Positions 28,539 through 38,140 of a stretch of DNA of 64,000 nucleotides are shown piece after piece. The first letter of the stretch is position 1, and every line of letters begins with the position of its first letter. The notes under the pieces were generated by a model. That model saw only the letters and a program-made list of their open reading frames with translations. It made no database searches and was not told the DNA's origin. The translations under genes and the position numbers were made by a program. Origin of the DNA: Lentisalinibacter sp964427415 (GTDB lineage: Bacteria; Pseudomonadota; Gammaproteobacteria; Steroidobacterales; Woeseiaceae); contig CAYRUH010000010.1 of assembly GCA_964427415.1 (NCBI GenBank), positions 28,328-92,327 on the forward strand, written 5' to 3'.

Positions 28539-30938
28539 TCAGCCGCCGGCAGGCGGTACCAGTTCGAGGCGGTGAGCGGCCTCACCCGGCAGGAACGGGG
28601 TCAGACGGCCGTCGGCCCAGTCAGCGTGGCCGGCATCGTACCAGGGCGAGAGCGGATGGCCGCTCTGTCCCGTCGGCATGTGGAAATAGCCCTGCTCTTC
28701 CGCGCCCGGGGAGACGGCGAAACGCTCGGAGGCGCCGAACCGCGCCGACTGGGCCCGGGGCAGGTTGGCATCGCCCGGCAGCGGCTCGCGGGGCATGTCC
28801 AGCCAGGGCGCCAGCGCCGGTATCGCCCGGGACAGGGGGTGCTGGATGCGCACTGTATTGCGCTCACCCCAGGTGCGCTCCGCCAGCGGCGACTCGTAAT
28901 TGCCGGCGTACCAGGCAAGCGAGGCGTCGACGGCATCCAGCAGCAACTCGCGCCAGCTACCGTAGTCCGGATTCAGCAGGTGAGCAGGCCGCTCCGTGAC
29001 CAGGCGCCAGGCGGTGCCCTCGAACTGGCGGCTGGGCGCCAGGCGGCGATCCTCCGGCAGCGCCGGGGTCAGCTCCGCGGTGAGGCCGGCCATGACCCGT
29101 TCCAGCACCCGGCTGCGGAAGCTGCGCACCAGCCGGTAGCCCACCGAGTCCACGCTGGCCCGGGGAATCCAGTCCTCCGCAAGGGCCCGGTAACGGCCGC
29201 GGGCCGGATATGCCTCGATGGCCTGCCGGTCGAGCAGGTCGAGCATCAGGCGGCGCCAGCGGGCGAGGAAGACGGCCCGGTCGTCCAGCTGGATGGCCAG
29301 CATGTCCCCGGGCCGCGCGTCAGCGACCAGCGCGAGCCCGTCCCGGATCTGCCCCGCCCGGGCGCCCAGGTCGTAGTCGCCGGGCCCGATCAGGCGAAAG
29401 GCCTCGCCGTCGATCACGCGGGCGTTGGCGGTCCAGAGGCGTCCGGAAGACGGATCGACGATGCGCGGATACTGCTGCGGTGCCACCCAGCCGTCCCACC
29501 CCGTACCCGGCCGGCTCCAGTCCGCCGGCCGGCGCGAATCGAAACCGCCGGTGCGCCGCGGGATGCGGCCCGCGATGCTCCAGGCGATGCGCCCGTCCAC
29601 GTCAGCCACCGTGAAGTTCTGCGGCGGGATGCCGGCGGCGGCCGCCAGCGGCAACGCCTCTGCCACGCTGCGCGCCCCCTCCAGGTGCATGAGGTCGAGA
29701 TTCACCGCGCCGGGACGGTGAGCGGTCCAGGCGACGGCAAAGTCTCCGTCTTCCGGCGTGATGCCGGGTACCACCGGCCCCCAGACGGTCTCGCGTACGA
29801 CGAGTTCCACGGCTCCGCCGCCGGCGATCTCGATGGTCTCCGTAACCTGCCGGTATTCCCGCTCGCCGGCCGGGGTCCTGTACGTGCCCGGACGAGAGCC
29901 GGGACGCAGCGCCACCAGATCCGTCCAGTCGCCGTAGCTGTTGGTGAAGCCCCAGGCGATGCGCCCGTTGGATCCCGCGACCAGGGCCGGGGTCCCCGGC
30001 AGGGTGACGCCGCACAGGCGCACGCCGTCCGCCTCGTGCACGAGACAGGCGCGGTAGAAGGTATTCGGCACCGCCAGACCCAGGTGCATGTCGTTGGCGA
30101 TCAGGCCGCGGCCGTCCGCGGTCAGGGGGCCGGCGACCGCCCAGCTGTTGCTGCCCGGGATCACGGGCGGCTGCGGCTCGGCCGCAGGCGCCGGCACGAC
30201 CCGGCCGGTGACCGTGCGCAGGTCGTAGTGCGTCCCGGCCGGCAGCGGCGGCACCGGCGCGGCCCCCCCCGCCAGCGGCGCATCCCATTCGGTGCCCAGC
30301 GGATAGAGCAGGTCGTACAGGGCGCGCGGCATACGGCGATGCACGAAACCCCGCTCCATGTCGCGGCGGCCGGTCTCGTCGTTGAGCTGGAGGAACATGG
30401 CGTAGAGGACCAGCACCGTGTCCGCCGGCTGCCACGGCAGGGGCTCCTCGCCGAGCAGGAGATACTCGAACGGGCGCGCGCCGAGACCCCGAAGGCCGGC
30501 GTTCACGCCGGCTGCGTAGGCGCGGAGGAGCGCCTGCTCCGCGGCGCTCGCTCCCGCCACCACGGCCTCGGCCCGGCTGCGGAACCGGTGCAGGCGCAGA
30601 CCGCGGTCCATCTCCAGCGCCGCTGCGCCAAACAGGGCCGCCAGCTCGCCGGCAGCACCCCGGCGTGCGAGATCCATCTGGAAGTAGCGGTCCTGGGCAT
30701 GCACGAAGCCGGTCGCGAAAGCGAGATCCGTGCGGTTGCCGGCGGTCACCGTCGGCACGCCCAGGGCATCCCGCTCCACGACGACGGGTGCAGCCAGGCC
30801 GGCCTGCTCAAGGCGGCCGTCGATGGGTGGCAGGCTCAGGCGCAGGGCCAGCCAGGCGCCGGCGAGCGCGCCGAGCGCCGTCAGTCCCAGCGCCGCCGCG
30901 CCGCGCACGAGCCAGCGCCGGCCCCGCCACGCGGTCAT
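28539..30938 (-). CDS. Penicillin acylase family (Ntn-hydrolase) protein
   Basis: Large amidase precursor of 799 residues. An N-terminal hydrophobic segment (GAAALGLTALGALAGAWLAL) serves as signal or anchor, so the enzyme is probably periplasmic. The Ntn-hydrolase self-cleavage site is PGSNSWAVAG, with Ser263 as predicted nucleophile at the new N-terminus of the large subunit. Relatives hydrolyse penicillins, cephalosporins or acyl-homoserine lactones. The substrate here cannot be assigned. It lies 12 bp after pyk on the same strand. Confidence 0.87.
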   Translation of the reverse strand: MTAWRGRRWLVRGAAALGLTALGALAGAWLALRLSLPPIDGRLEQAGLAAPVVVERDALGVPTVTAGNRTDLAFATGFVHAQDRYFQMDLARRGAAGELAALFGAAALEMDRGLRLHRFRSRAEAVVAGASAAEQALLRAYAAGVNAGLRGLGARPFEYLLLGEEPLPWQPADTVLVLYAMFLQLNDETGRRDMERGFVHRRMPRALYDLLYPLGTEWDAPLAGGAAPVPPLPAGTHYDLRTVTGRVVPAPAAEPQPPVIPGSNSWAVAGPLTADGRGLIANDMHLGLAVPNTFYRACLVHEADGVRLCGVTLPGTPALVAGSNGRIAWGFTNSYGDWTDLVALRPGSRPGTYRTPAGEREYRQVTETIEIAGGGAVELVVRETVWGPVVPGITPEDGDFAVAWTAHRPGAVNLDLMHLEGARSVAEALPLAAAAGIPPQNFTVADVDGRIAWSIAGRIPRRTGGFDSRRPADWSRPGTGWDGWVAPQQYPRIVDPSSGRLWTANARVIDGEAFRLIGPGDYDLGARAGQIRDGLALVADARPGDMLAIQLDDRAVFLARWRRLMLDLLDRQAIEAYPARGRYRALAEDWIPRASVDSVGYRLVRSFRSRVLERVMAGLTAELTPALPEDRRLAPSRQFEGTAWRLVTERPAHLLNPDYGSWRELLLDAVDASLAWYAGNYESPLAERTWGERNTVRIQHPLSRAIPALAPWLDMPREPLPGDANLPRAQSARFGASERFAVSPGAEEQGYFHMPTGQSGHPLSPWYDAGHADWADGRLTPFLPGEAAHRLELVPPAGG

Positions 30939-30950
30939 GGTCTCTGTCCC

Positions 30951-32384
30951 TCAGCCACCGCGCACGACGCGCAGGATCTTCATCGCGTTGGTGCCGCCCT
31001 GCACGCCGGTCATGTCGCCCTTGGTGAAGATGACGAGGTCGCCCTCCTCCACCAGGTCGCGGCCGAGCATAAGATCGAAGACTTCGCGATAGACGCTCTG
31101 CGAATCGGTGTGGGTGATATCGAACGACACCGGGTAGACGCCCCGGTAGAGGACCACCCGCCGCCGCGTCCGCTCGTGCCGGGTGAACGCGTAGATGGGG
31201 ATGTCCGAGCGCACCCGCGACATCCAGCGGGCCGTCGACCCGGACTCGGTGAGGGCGATGATCGCTTTCACCGCGAGGTGGTTGGCGGTATACATCACCG
31301 CCATGGCGATGGCCTCGTCCACGTAGCGGAAATTATCGTCGATACGCTCCCGCCGCCGGGATCCGGCGGTGCCGAATTTCTCCGCGCCCACGCACACCTC
31401 GGCCATGGCGCGGACGGCTTCGACCGGATACTGACCCACCGCGCTCTCGGCAGAGAGCATGACCGCGTCGGTGCCGTCGATCACGGCGTTTGCCACATCC
31501 GAGACCTCGGCCCGGGTGGGCATGGCGCTCGCGATCATCGACTCCATCATCTGCGTGGCGGTGATGGCAATCCGGTTGCGCTGGCGGGTCCTCGCGATGA
31601 TGCGCTTCTGCAGACCAGTGAGCTCGGCAAAGCCCATCTCCACGCCGAGATCCCCGCGGGCCACCATGACGACGTCGGACGCCTCGATGATGGAGTCGAT
31701 CGCCTCCACCGCTTCCGCGCGCTCGATCTTGGCCACCATCAGGCCCTCGCCGCCGGCTTCACGGAACAGCCGGCGGGCCTCCTCGATATCGGCGGCGGTG
31801 CGTACGAAGGACACGGCCAGGTAATCGAAGTCCAGCTCCGCCGCCAGCCGGATATCCTCCCGGTCCTTATCCGCAAGCGCCGGGGCGGAGAGCCCGCCGC
31901 CGCGCAAATTAATGCCCTTGTGGTCGGACAGCACGCCGCCGATGACCACCCGGGTGTGCACCCGGTTGCCCTCGATGCCGGTCACCTCCAGCTCGATCTG
32001 GCCGTCGCTCAGCAGCAACAGATCGCCGGGCTCGACGTCGGCGGCAAGTCTCTCGTAGGCGACGCCGACGCCGGCATCGGTACCGGCGTCGGCGTCCAGA
32101 TCCGGATCGAGGAAGAAGCTCGCGCCGCGCTCCAGCTGTTCGCTGCCATTCTGGAACCGTCGGATGCGGATCTTCGGCCCCTGCAGGTCGCCTAGCAGGG
32201 CGACATAGCGCCCCTCGGCCGCAGCCACCCGCCGCAGGTTGGCCACGCGCTCGCGCATCTCCTCCGCGCTGCCATGGGAGAAATTCAACCGGGCCACGTC
32301 CAGGCCGGCGCGGATGATCTCCGCCATGACGTCCGGCTTGCCGGTGGCCGGCCCGAGGGTCGCCACGATCTTCGTTCGTCTCAA
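30951..32384 (-). CDS. pyk: Pyruvate kinase
   Basis: Converts PEP and ADP to pyruvate and ATP. It has 477 residues. The start is TTG 32384, overlapping the pgk stop (TTGA), and gives the normal N-terminus MRRTKIVATLGPATG. The family blocks LNFSHGS, VMVARGDLGVEMG and ATQMMESMI are present. It is the last clearly glycolytic gene of the tkt-gap-pgk-pyk run. An unusual TTG start may reduce its translation relative to pgk. Confidence 0.96.
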   Translation of the reverse strand: MRRTKIVATLGPATGKPDVMAEIIRAGLDVARLNFSHGSAEEMRERVANLRRVAAAEGRYVALLGDLQGPKIRIRRFQNGSEQLERGASFFLDPDLDADAGTDAGVGVAYERLAADVEPGDLLLLSDGQIELEVTGIEGNRVHTRVVIGGVLSDHKGINLRGGGLSAPALADKDREDIRLAAELDFDYLAVSFVRTAADIEEARRLFREAGGEGLMVAKIERAEAVEAIDSIIEASDVVMVARGDLGVEMGFAELTGLQKRIIARTRQRNRIAITATQMMESMIASAMPTRAEVSDVANAVIDGTDAVMLSAESAVGQYPVEAVRAMAEVCVGAEKFGTAGSRRRERIDDNFRYVDEAIAMAVMYTANHLAVKAIIALTESGSTARWMSRVRSDIPIYAFTRHERTRRRVVLYRGVYPVSFDITHTDSQSVYREVFDLMLGRDLVEEGDLVIFTKGDMTGVQGGTNAMKILRVVRGG

Positions 32385-33571
32385 CTGCCTGCCCTCCGCT
32401 GCGCGGCGCGTTCCTCGAGCATGGCCACCGCAGGCAGGGTCTTGCCCTCCAGAAACTCCAGGAAAGCACCGCCGCCGGTCGAGATGTAGGAGATACCCTC
32501 GGCCACGTCATATTTCTGGATCGCCGCCAGCGTGTCGCCGCCGCCGGCGACGGAGAATGCATCGCTGTCGGCGATGGCCTGGGCGAGTATGCGGGTGCCC
32601 TCACCGAACTGATCGAACTCGAACACGCCGACCGGCCCGTTCCAGACCACGGTGCCCGCCTCCGCGATGATCGCGGCGAAGCGCTCCGCGGTGTCCGGGC
32701 CGATGTCCATGATCATCTCGTCCTCGGTCACCGCTTGCACCGGCTTCACGTCTGCCTCGGCCGCGGCGTCGAACTCGCGCGCGACGACCACGTCACTCGG
32801 CACCGGGATGTCCGCCCGGTCGGTCTCGTCGGCGGCAAGACGCTTCGCGACGGAGAGCATATCGGCCTCATGCAGGGACTTGCCCACCTCGTGGCCGGCG
32901 GCCGCGATGAAAGTATTGGCTATACCGCCGCCCACGATGAGGTGGTCCACCTTGTCCGCCAGCGCCTCCAGCACCGACAGTTTGGTCGATACCTTGGAGC
33001 CGCCGACGACGGCCACCACCGGCGTCGCCGGATGCGCCATCGCCTGGGTCAGCGCCTCGAGCTCCCGCGCCAGCAGCGGACCGGCGCAGGCCACCGGCGC
33101 GAACTTCGCTACGCCGTAGGTACTGGCCTGGGCGCGGTGGGCGGTGCCGAAGGCATCCATCACGAACACGTCGCACAGGGCCGCCATGCGCCGCGACAGG
33201 GATTCCTCACAGGCCTTCTCGCCCTGCTCGAAGCGGACATTCTCCGCCAGCGCCACCGCACCGGGCGCGACGTCGATCCCGTTCAGCCAATCGGCGACCA
33301 GCGTTACCTCGCCGCCCAGCAGCTCGCCGAGACGCCGGGCCACCGGCGCCAGCGAAAACTCCGGCTGCATGGCGCCCTCCTTCGGCCGGCCGAGATGTGA
33401 CATCACGATCACGGCGGCACCGGCGTCGCGCGCGAGCCGGATACCCTCGAGCGCAGCACGGATTCGCGTGTCGGAGGTAATGCGCCCCTCGTCCAGCGGC
33501 ACATTCAGATCTTCGCGAATCAGGACCCGCTTTCCCTGCAGATCCAGATCCGTCATCTTGAGGATAGTCAT
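32381..33571 (-). CDS. pgk: Phosphoglycerate kinase
   Basis: Interconverts 1,3-bisphosphoglycerate and 3-phosphoglycerate with ATP formation. ATG 33571 with GGGGAG upstream gives 396 residues, normal length. Signature regions: KRVLIREDLNVPL near the N-terminus, VMSHLGRPKEG, VVGGSKVSTKL, and the C-terminal nucleotide-binding SVAGGGDTLAAI with STGGGAFLEFLEGK. An upstream in-frame extension to 33730 lies in the gap intergenic region and is rejected. Confidence 0.97.
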   Translation of the reverse strand: MTILKMTDLDLQGKRVLIREDLNVPLDEGRITSDTRIRAALEGIRLARDAGAAVIVMSHLGRPKEGAMQPEFSLAPVARRLGELLGGEVTLVADWLNGIDVAPGAVALAENVRFEQGEKACEESLSRRMAALCDVFVMDAFGTAHRAQASTYGVAKFAPVACAGPLLARELEALTQAMAHPATPVVAVVGGSKVSTKLSVLEALADKVDHLIVGGGIANTFIAAAGHEVGKSLHEADMLSVAKRLAADETDRADIPVPSDVVVAREFDAAAEADVKPVQAVTEDEMIMDIGPDTAERFAAIIAEAGTVVWNGPVGVFEFDQFGEGTRILAQAIADSDAFSVAGGGDTLAAIQKYDVAEGISYISTGGGAFLEFLEGKTLPAVAMLEERAAQRRAGS

Positions 33572-33592
33572 TACGGGCTCCCCGGAAGTGGG

Positions 33593-33640
33593 CCGGCACG
33601 GCCGCCGCGGCGACCATCGGAGGCCGTGCGGCCGTGCCGG
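33593..33640 (-). other. Inverted repeat in gap-pgk intergenic region
   Basis: An 11-bp perfect inverted repeat CCGGCACGGCC (33593-33603) / GGCCGTGCCGG (33630-33640) flanks a 26-nt loop. There is no U-tract, so it is unlikely to be a full terminator; it may be an mRNA processing or stability element in the gap-pgk transcript. Confidence 0.5.
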
Positions 33641-33651
33641 GGTTGGAGGGC

Positions 33652-34665
33652 TCAGCCGGCTTTCGCCATCGCCAGGGCCGCGTCCAGCATGCGGTTGGAG
33701 AAGCCCCACTCGTTGTCGTACCAGGCGCATACTTTCACCAGCGTGCCCTGCATGACCTTGGTCAGCGTCGCATCGTAAGTGGAAGAGGCCGGGTCATGAT
33801 TGAAGTCGACGGATACCAGCGGGCCCTCGCTATAAGCCAGGACGCCCTTCAGCGGACCCTCGCTGGCCTGCTTGAGGATCTTGTCGATCTCCTCCTTGCT
33901 CGTCTGCCGGGAGGCGACGAAGGTGAGATCGACCATGGAGACGTTGATGGTGGGCACGCGCACGGCGAAGCCATCCAGCTTGCCCTCCAGTTCAGGCAAT
34001 ACCAGAGCCACGGCCGCCGCTGCGCCGGTCTTGGTGGGGATCATCGACATGGTCGCCGAGCGCGCCCGCCGCAGGTCCTTGTGGAAGACGTCGGTCAACA
34101 CCTGGTCGTTGGTATAGGCGTGGATCGTGGTCATGATGCCGTGTTCCACGCCGATGGCATCGTGCAGCGGCTTCACCAGCGGCGCCAGGCAATTGGTGGT
34201 GCAGGACGCATTCGAGACCACCTGGTCGTCCGCCGACAGCGAATCGTCATTCACGCCGTAGACGATGGTGGCGTCGGCGTCGCCGCCGGAGGGCGCGGAG
34301 ATGAGCACCTTGCGCGCGCCCGCAGAGATGTGCGCGGAGGCTTTCTCCTTGGTGCGGAACAGGCCCGTGCACTCGAGCACGATGTCGGCGCCGAGTTCAC
34401 CCCAGGGCAGCTTGGCCGGATCGCGCTCGGCCATGACCCGGATGCGGTCGCCATTGACCACGATCGCATCGTCCTCCACCTCGACGGTGCCCGGGAATTT
34501 ACCGTGGGCCGTGTCGTAACGGGTCAGATAGGCGTTGGTCTCGGCGTCGCCAAGATCGTTGATGCCCACGATCTCGAGTTCCGCACGCCGATTACTCTCG
34601 TAGAGCGAGCGCAAGACCATGCGTCCGATCCGTCCGTAGCCGTTGATGCCAAGCTTGATAGTCAT
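33652..34665 (-). CDS. gap: Glyceraldehyde-3-phosphate dehydrogenase, type I
   Basis: NAD(P)-dependent oxidation of glyceraldehyde 3-phosphate. ATG 34665 is preceded by a strong AGGAGG and gives 337 residues starting MTIKLGINGYGRIGRMVLRS (Rossmann motif). The catalytic cysteine is Cys155 in SNASCTTNCLAP. The cofactor-selecting region near residues 34-36 reads GINDLGD, in keeping with NAD use. It lies between tkt and pgk. Confidence 0.97.
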   Translation of the reverse strand: MTIKLGINGYGRIGRMVLRSLYESNRRAELEIVGINDLGDAETNAYLTRYDTAHGKFPGTVEVEDDAIVVNGDRIRVMAERDPAKLPWGELGADIVLECTGLFRTKEKASAHISAGARKVLISAPSGGDADATIVYGVNDDSLSADDQVVSNASCTTNCLAPLVKPLHDAIGVEHGIMTTIHAYTNDQVLTDVFHKDLRRARSATMSMIPTKTGAAAAVALVLPELEGKLDGFAVRVPTINVSMVDLTFVASRQTSKEEIDKILKQASEGPLKGVLAYSEGPLVSVDFNHDPASSTYDATLTKVMQGTLVKVCAWYDNEWGFSNRMLDAALAMAKAG

Positions 34666-34706
34666 CGATTCCTCCTGCTGCGGCGCGCGAATGCGCCCCT
34701 GCTCTA

Positions 34707-34722
34707 CTGACCGTTCGGTCAG
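34707..34722. promoter_or_regulatory. 16-bp palindrome between tkt and gap
   Basis: CTGACCGTTCGGTCAG is a perfect palindrome between the tkt stop and the gap ribosome-binding site. The ACCG-TT-CGGT core resembles operators of TetR-family repressors; it could also fold as a short hairpin in the mRNA. No U-tract follows. Confidence 0.4.
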
Positions 34723-34729
34723 ACGGCCC

Positions 34730-36760
34730 TCAGGCACCGAGCCTGCGGGCCACCGTTACTATATTCTCAACCGAGAAGCCGAACTTCTCGAACAATTCGC
34801 CGGCCGGAGCGGACTCGCCGAACCGGTCGAGACCGATCACCGCCCCGGCGGAGCCGACGTAGCGCCACCAGCCGGCGGTGGCGCCCGCCTCGATGGCCAC
34901 CCGGCGGGTGACCGACGGCGGCAGCACCGCCTCGCGATACGCCCGCTCCTGGCGGTCGAAGACCTCGCAGCAGGGCATCGAAACCACCCGCACCGCAAAA
35001 CCGTCTCCGGCCAGGTCGTCGGCCGCCGCCATGGCGAGATGCACCTCGGAGCCCGTCGCGATCAGGATCAGGTCCGGCTCGCCGTGCGCCTCGCGCAGCA
35101 CGTAGCCGCCCCGCGCGACGGCCGCCATCCGTTCGTCGTCGCGCTGCTGATGCGCCAGCCCCTGGCGGGTCAGCACCAGCGCCGTCGGTCCATCGCCTCG
35201 CTCCAGGGCCGCGCGCCAGGCCACGGCGGTCTCGACCGTGTCGCAGGGCCGCCAGACCCTCATGTTCGGCATCAGCCGCAGACTGGCGGTGTGCTCGACA
35301 GGCTGGTGGGTGGGGCCGTCCTCGCCGAGACCGATGGAGTCGTGGGTGTAGACGAGGATGTTCGGCGCCTCCATCAGTGCGGCCATGCGCACCGCGTTGC
35401 GGGCGTAGTCGGAGAACACCAGAAAGGTGCCGCAGTAGGGCCGCAGCCCGCCGTGCAGGGCGATGCCGTTGGAGATGGCGGTCATCGCGAACTCGCGGAC
35501 CCCGAAGTAGAGGTAATTTCCCGAGGCGTCCCCGGCATTCACGGCCTTCGAGCCGTCGTGCCAGGTGTTGTTCGAGCCGGTGAGGTCGGCCGAACCGCCC
35601 ACCAGCTCCGGCAGGTGGGGCGCAAAGGCATTCAGCGCGATCTGCGACGCCTTGCGGGTCGCCACCTCCGCGCCGGCGGCCGCGATCTCCCGGATCGCGG
35701 CGTCGGCGGCCTCCCCCCACCCTGACGGCAGCTCGCCGGCCATAACCCGGCGGTATTCGGCGGCGAGCTCGGGATGAGACTCGCCCCAGCTCTCCAGCAG
35801 ACGATCCCAGTCCGCCTCGGCGGCGGCGCCGCGCTCGCGGGCATCCCATGCCGACCGGACCTGCTCGGGCACCTCGAACGGCGGATGATGCCAGTCCAGC
35901 GCCTCGCGGGCGGCAGCGATCTCGTCCTCGCCCAGCGGCGCGCCGTGAGTATCCGCACTACCCTGCTTATTGGGCGCGCCGTAGCCGATGACGGTGCGGC
36001 AGCAGATCAGCGTGGGGCGTTCCGTCTCTGCCCTGGCCGCATCCAGCGCTTCGGCAACGGCAGCCGGGTCGTGGCCGTCCACGTCGGGGATGACGTGCCA
36101 GCCGTAGGCCGCGAAACGGCCCGGCGTGTCGTCGGTGAACCAGGAGCTCACCTCGCCGTCGATGGAGATACCGTTCTGGTCGTACAGGCACACCAGCTTG
36201 CCGAGACCGAGCGTGCCCGCGAGCGAACAGGCCTCGTGGGAGATGCCCTCCATCAGGCAGCCGTCGCCCAGAAAGACATAGGTATGGTGATCCACGATCG
36301 GGAAATCCGGCCGGTTGTAACGGGCGGCCAGCATCTTCTCGGCCAGTGCCATGCCCACGGCGTTGGCGAGCCCCTGGCCCAGCGGCCCGGTGGTGGTCTC
36401 GATGCCCACGTCCGGCTCGCGCTCCGGATGACCGGCGGTGCGGTAACCGAGCTGGCGGAAATTCTTGAGCTCGTCCAGACCGAGTCCGTAACCGGTGAGA
36501 TGCAGCAGCGAGTAGAGCAGCATCGAACCGTGCCCGTTCGAGAGCACGAAGCGGTCCCGGTTGTCCCAGCGCGGATTGGCAGGATTATGCCGCAGGAAGT
36601 CGTTCCACAGCACCTCGGCGATGTCCGCCATGCCCATCGGCATGCCGGGGTGGCCGGACTTCGCCGCCTGCACGGCGTCCATGGACAGCGCACGCAGCGC
36701 ATTGGCCCGTTCCCGCCGCGACGGCCGGCCGGCGCGCGTGTCTTCTGCGGTGCTCGACAT
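34730..36760 (-). CDS. tkt: Transketolase
   Basis: Thiamine-diphosphate enzyme moving two-carbon units in the pentose phosphate or Calvin cycle. It has 676 residues, normal size. The ThDP/Mg2+-binding motif region (FLGDGCLMEGISHEACSLAG, LYDQNGISIDG), the substrate loop with GHGSMLLYSLLHLTGY, and the pyrimidine-binding domain (GLGEDGPTHQPVEH) are intact. First gene of the tkt-gap-pgk-pyk run; whether it serves a Calvin cycle cannot be decided because no rubisco or prk is in view. Confidence 0.97.
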   Translation of the reverse strand: MSSTAEDTRAGRPSRRERANALRALSMDAVQAAKSGHPGMPMGMADIAEVLWNDFLRHNPANPRWDNRDRFVLSNGHGSMLLYSLLHLTGYGLGLDELKNFRQLGYRTAGHPEREPDVGIETTTGPLGQGLANAVGMALAEKMLAARYNRPDFPIVDHHTYVFLGDGCLMEGISHEACSLAGTLGLGKLVCLYDQNGISIDGEVSSWFTDDTPGRFAAYGWHVIPDVDGHDPAAVAEALDAARAETERPTLICCRTVIGYGAPNKQGSADTHGAPLGEDEIAAAREALDWHHPPFEVPEQVRSAWDARERGAAAEADWDRLLESWGESHPELAAEYRRVMAGELPSGWGEAADAAIREIAAAGAEVATRKASQIALNAFAPHLPELVGGSADLTGSNNTWHDGSKAVNAGDASGNYLYFGVREFAMTAISNGIALHGGLRPYCGTFLVFSDYARNAVRMAALMEAPNILVYTHDSIGLGEDGPTHQPVEHTASLRLMPNMRVWRPCDTVETAVAWRAALERGDGPTALVLTRQGLAHQQRDDERMAAVARGGYVLREAHGEPDLILIATGSEVHLAMAAADDLAGDGFAVRVVSMPCCEVFDRQERAYREAVLPPSVTRRVAIEAGATAGWWRYVGSAGAVIGLDRFGESAPAGELFEKFGFSVENIVTVARRLGA

Positions 36761-36909
36761 CGGAATTCCCCAAACGATGAGGCGCGCATTTTCGCTTTTT
36801 GGTAGGGTGCGGGCAAGCGCGGTCCGGACCGGCCCGTGCCGGTCCTGTCTCGCTTGTGCGCAGCAAACTGTCCGGCGACCGGGGCGGGTCCGAAATAATT
36901 TCTTGTATC

Positions 36910-36940
36910 ATTGACGGTTACGTTGACAAAAACGTCTCAA
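36910..36940 (+). promoter_or_regulatory. Putative metK promoter/operator region
   Basis: Upstream of metK there is a perfect -35-like TTGACA at 36923-36928 inside an imperfect inverted repeat (ATTGACG at 36910-36916, CGTCTCAAT at 36932-36940). I cannot find a well-placed -10, so this is a candidate operator rather than a defined promoter. Confidence 0.3.
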
Positions 36941-36956
36941 TTGCGGAAACAACCTC

Positions 36957-38117
36957 ATGAGCAACGCCTTCCTGTTCACCTCCGAGTCGGTCTCCGAAGG
37001 CCACCCGGACAAGATCGCGGACCAGATCTCCGACGCGGTGCTGGACGCCATCCTGGCCGACGACAAGAACGCCCGCGTGGCCTGCGAGACGCTGGTGAAG
37101 ACCGGCATGGTCATCGTCGCCGGCGAGATCACAACCACCGCGTGGGTGGACATCGAAGCCCTGGTGCGTGAAGTGGTCACGGACATCGGCTACACCAGCT
37201 CGGAAATGGGTTTCGACGGCGACTCCTGCGCCGTGCTGAATGCCATCGGCAAGCAGTCGCCGGACATCGCCCAGGGCGTGGACCGCCAGGACCGGCGCAG
37301 CCAGGGCGCCGGCGACCAGGGCCTGATGTTCGGTTACGCCAGCAACGAGACGGACGTGCTCATGCCGGCGCCCATCACCTTCTCCCACCGGCTGGTGAAG
37401 CGCCAGGCCGAGGTACGCAAGTGCGGCGACCTGACCTGGCTCCGCCCGGACGCCAAGAGCCAGGTGACCTTCCGCTACGAGGACCACAAGCCGGTCGCCA
37501 TCGACGCGGTGGTGCTGTCCACCCAGCATGCGCCGGACATCTCCCAGGCCGAGCTGCGCGAAGCGGTGATGGAGGAGATCATCAAGCCGGTGCTGCCGGC
37601 CGAGTGGCTGGCCGCAGACACGGTCTACCACATAAACCCCACCGGCAGCTTCGTGATCGGCGGCCCGATGGGCGACTGCGGCCTGACGGGCCGCAAGATC
37701 ATCGTCGACACCTACGGCGGCAGCGCCCGTCACGGCGGCGGCGCCTTCTCCGGCAAGGACCCGTCCAAAGTGGACCGCTCCGCCACCTATGCCTGCCGCT
37801 ACGTGGCCAAGAACATCGTCGCGGCCGGCCTCGCCGAGCGCTGCGAAATTCAGGTTTCCTACGCCATCGGCATCGCCGAGCCCACCTCCATCTCGGTACG
37901 CACCTTCGGCACCGGCAAGGTATCAGAGGAGCGCCTCACGGCGCTGGTACGCGAGCACTTCGACCTGACGCCCTACGGCATCCTGGAGATGCTGGACCTG
38001 ATCCGGCCCATCTATCGCAAGACCGCCGCCTACGGTCACTTCGGGCGCCTGGACGCCGATTTCACCTGGGAGCGCACGGACGTGGCCGAGGCTCTCAGGG
38101 GCGCCGTGGCCGCCTGA
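36957..38117 (+). CDS. metK: S-adenosylmethionine synthetase
   Basis: Makes SAM from methionine and ATP. It has 386 residues, normal length. Key features: LFTSESVSEGHPDKIADQIS at the N-terminus, the GYASNETDVLMP block, the P-loop-like GGGAFSGKDPSKVDRSA, and the C-terminal AYGHFGR. It is followed by ahcY on the same strand, so SAM production and SAH removal are probably co-expressed. Confidence 0.98.
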   Translation: MSNAFLFTSESVSEGHPDKIADQISDAVLDAILADDKNARVACETLVKTGMVIVAGEITTTAWVDIEALVREVVTDIGYTSSEMGFDGDSCAVLNAIGKQSPDIAQGVDRQDRRSQGAGDQGLMFGYASNETDVLMPAPITFSHRLVKRQAEVRKCGDLTWLRPDAKSQVTFRYEDHKPVAIDAVVLSTQHAPDISQAELREAVMEEIIKPVLPAEWLAADTVYHINPTGSFVIGGPMGDCGLTGRKIIVDTYGGSARHGGGAFSGKDPSKVDRSATYACRYVAKNIVAAGLAERCEIQVSYAIGIAEPTSISVRTFGTGKVSEERLTALVREHFDLTPYGILEMLDLIRPIYRKTAAYGHFGRLDADFTWERTDVAEALRGAVAA

Positions 38118-38140
38118 TGCACGATCCATCCATTGCCGGC

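Noticed and set aside
28572..32195. A 1207-codon open frame antisense to the acylase and pyk
   Set aside because: Same cause: it crosses two real genes on the other strand and has shadow-like composition.
33572..33730. N-terminal extension of pgk to 33730
   Set aside because: It would place 53 non-homologous residues before a normal PGK start that has its own ribosome-binding site, and would run into the end of gap.
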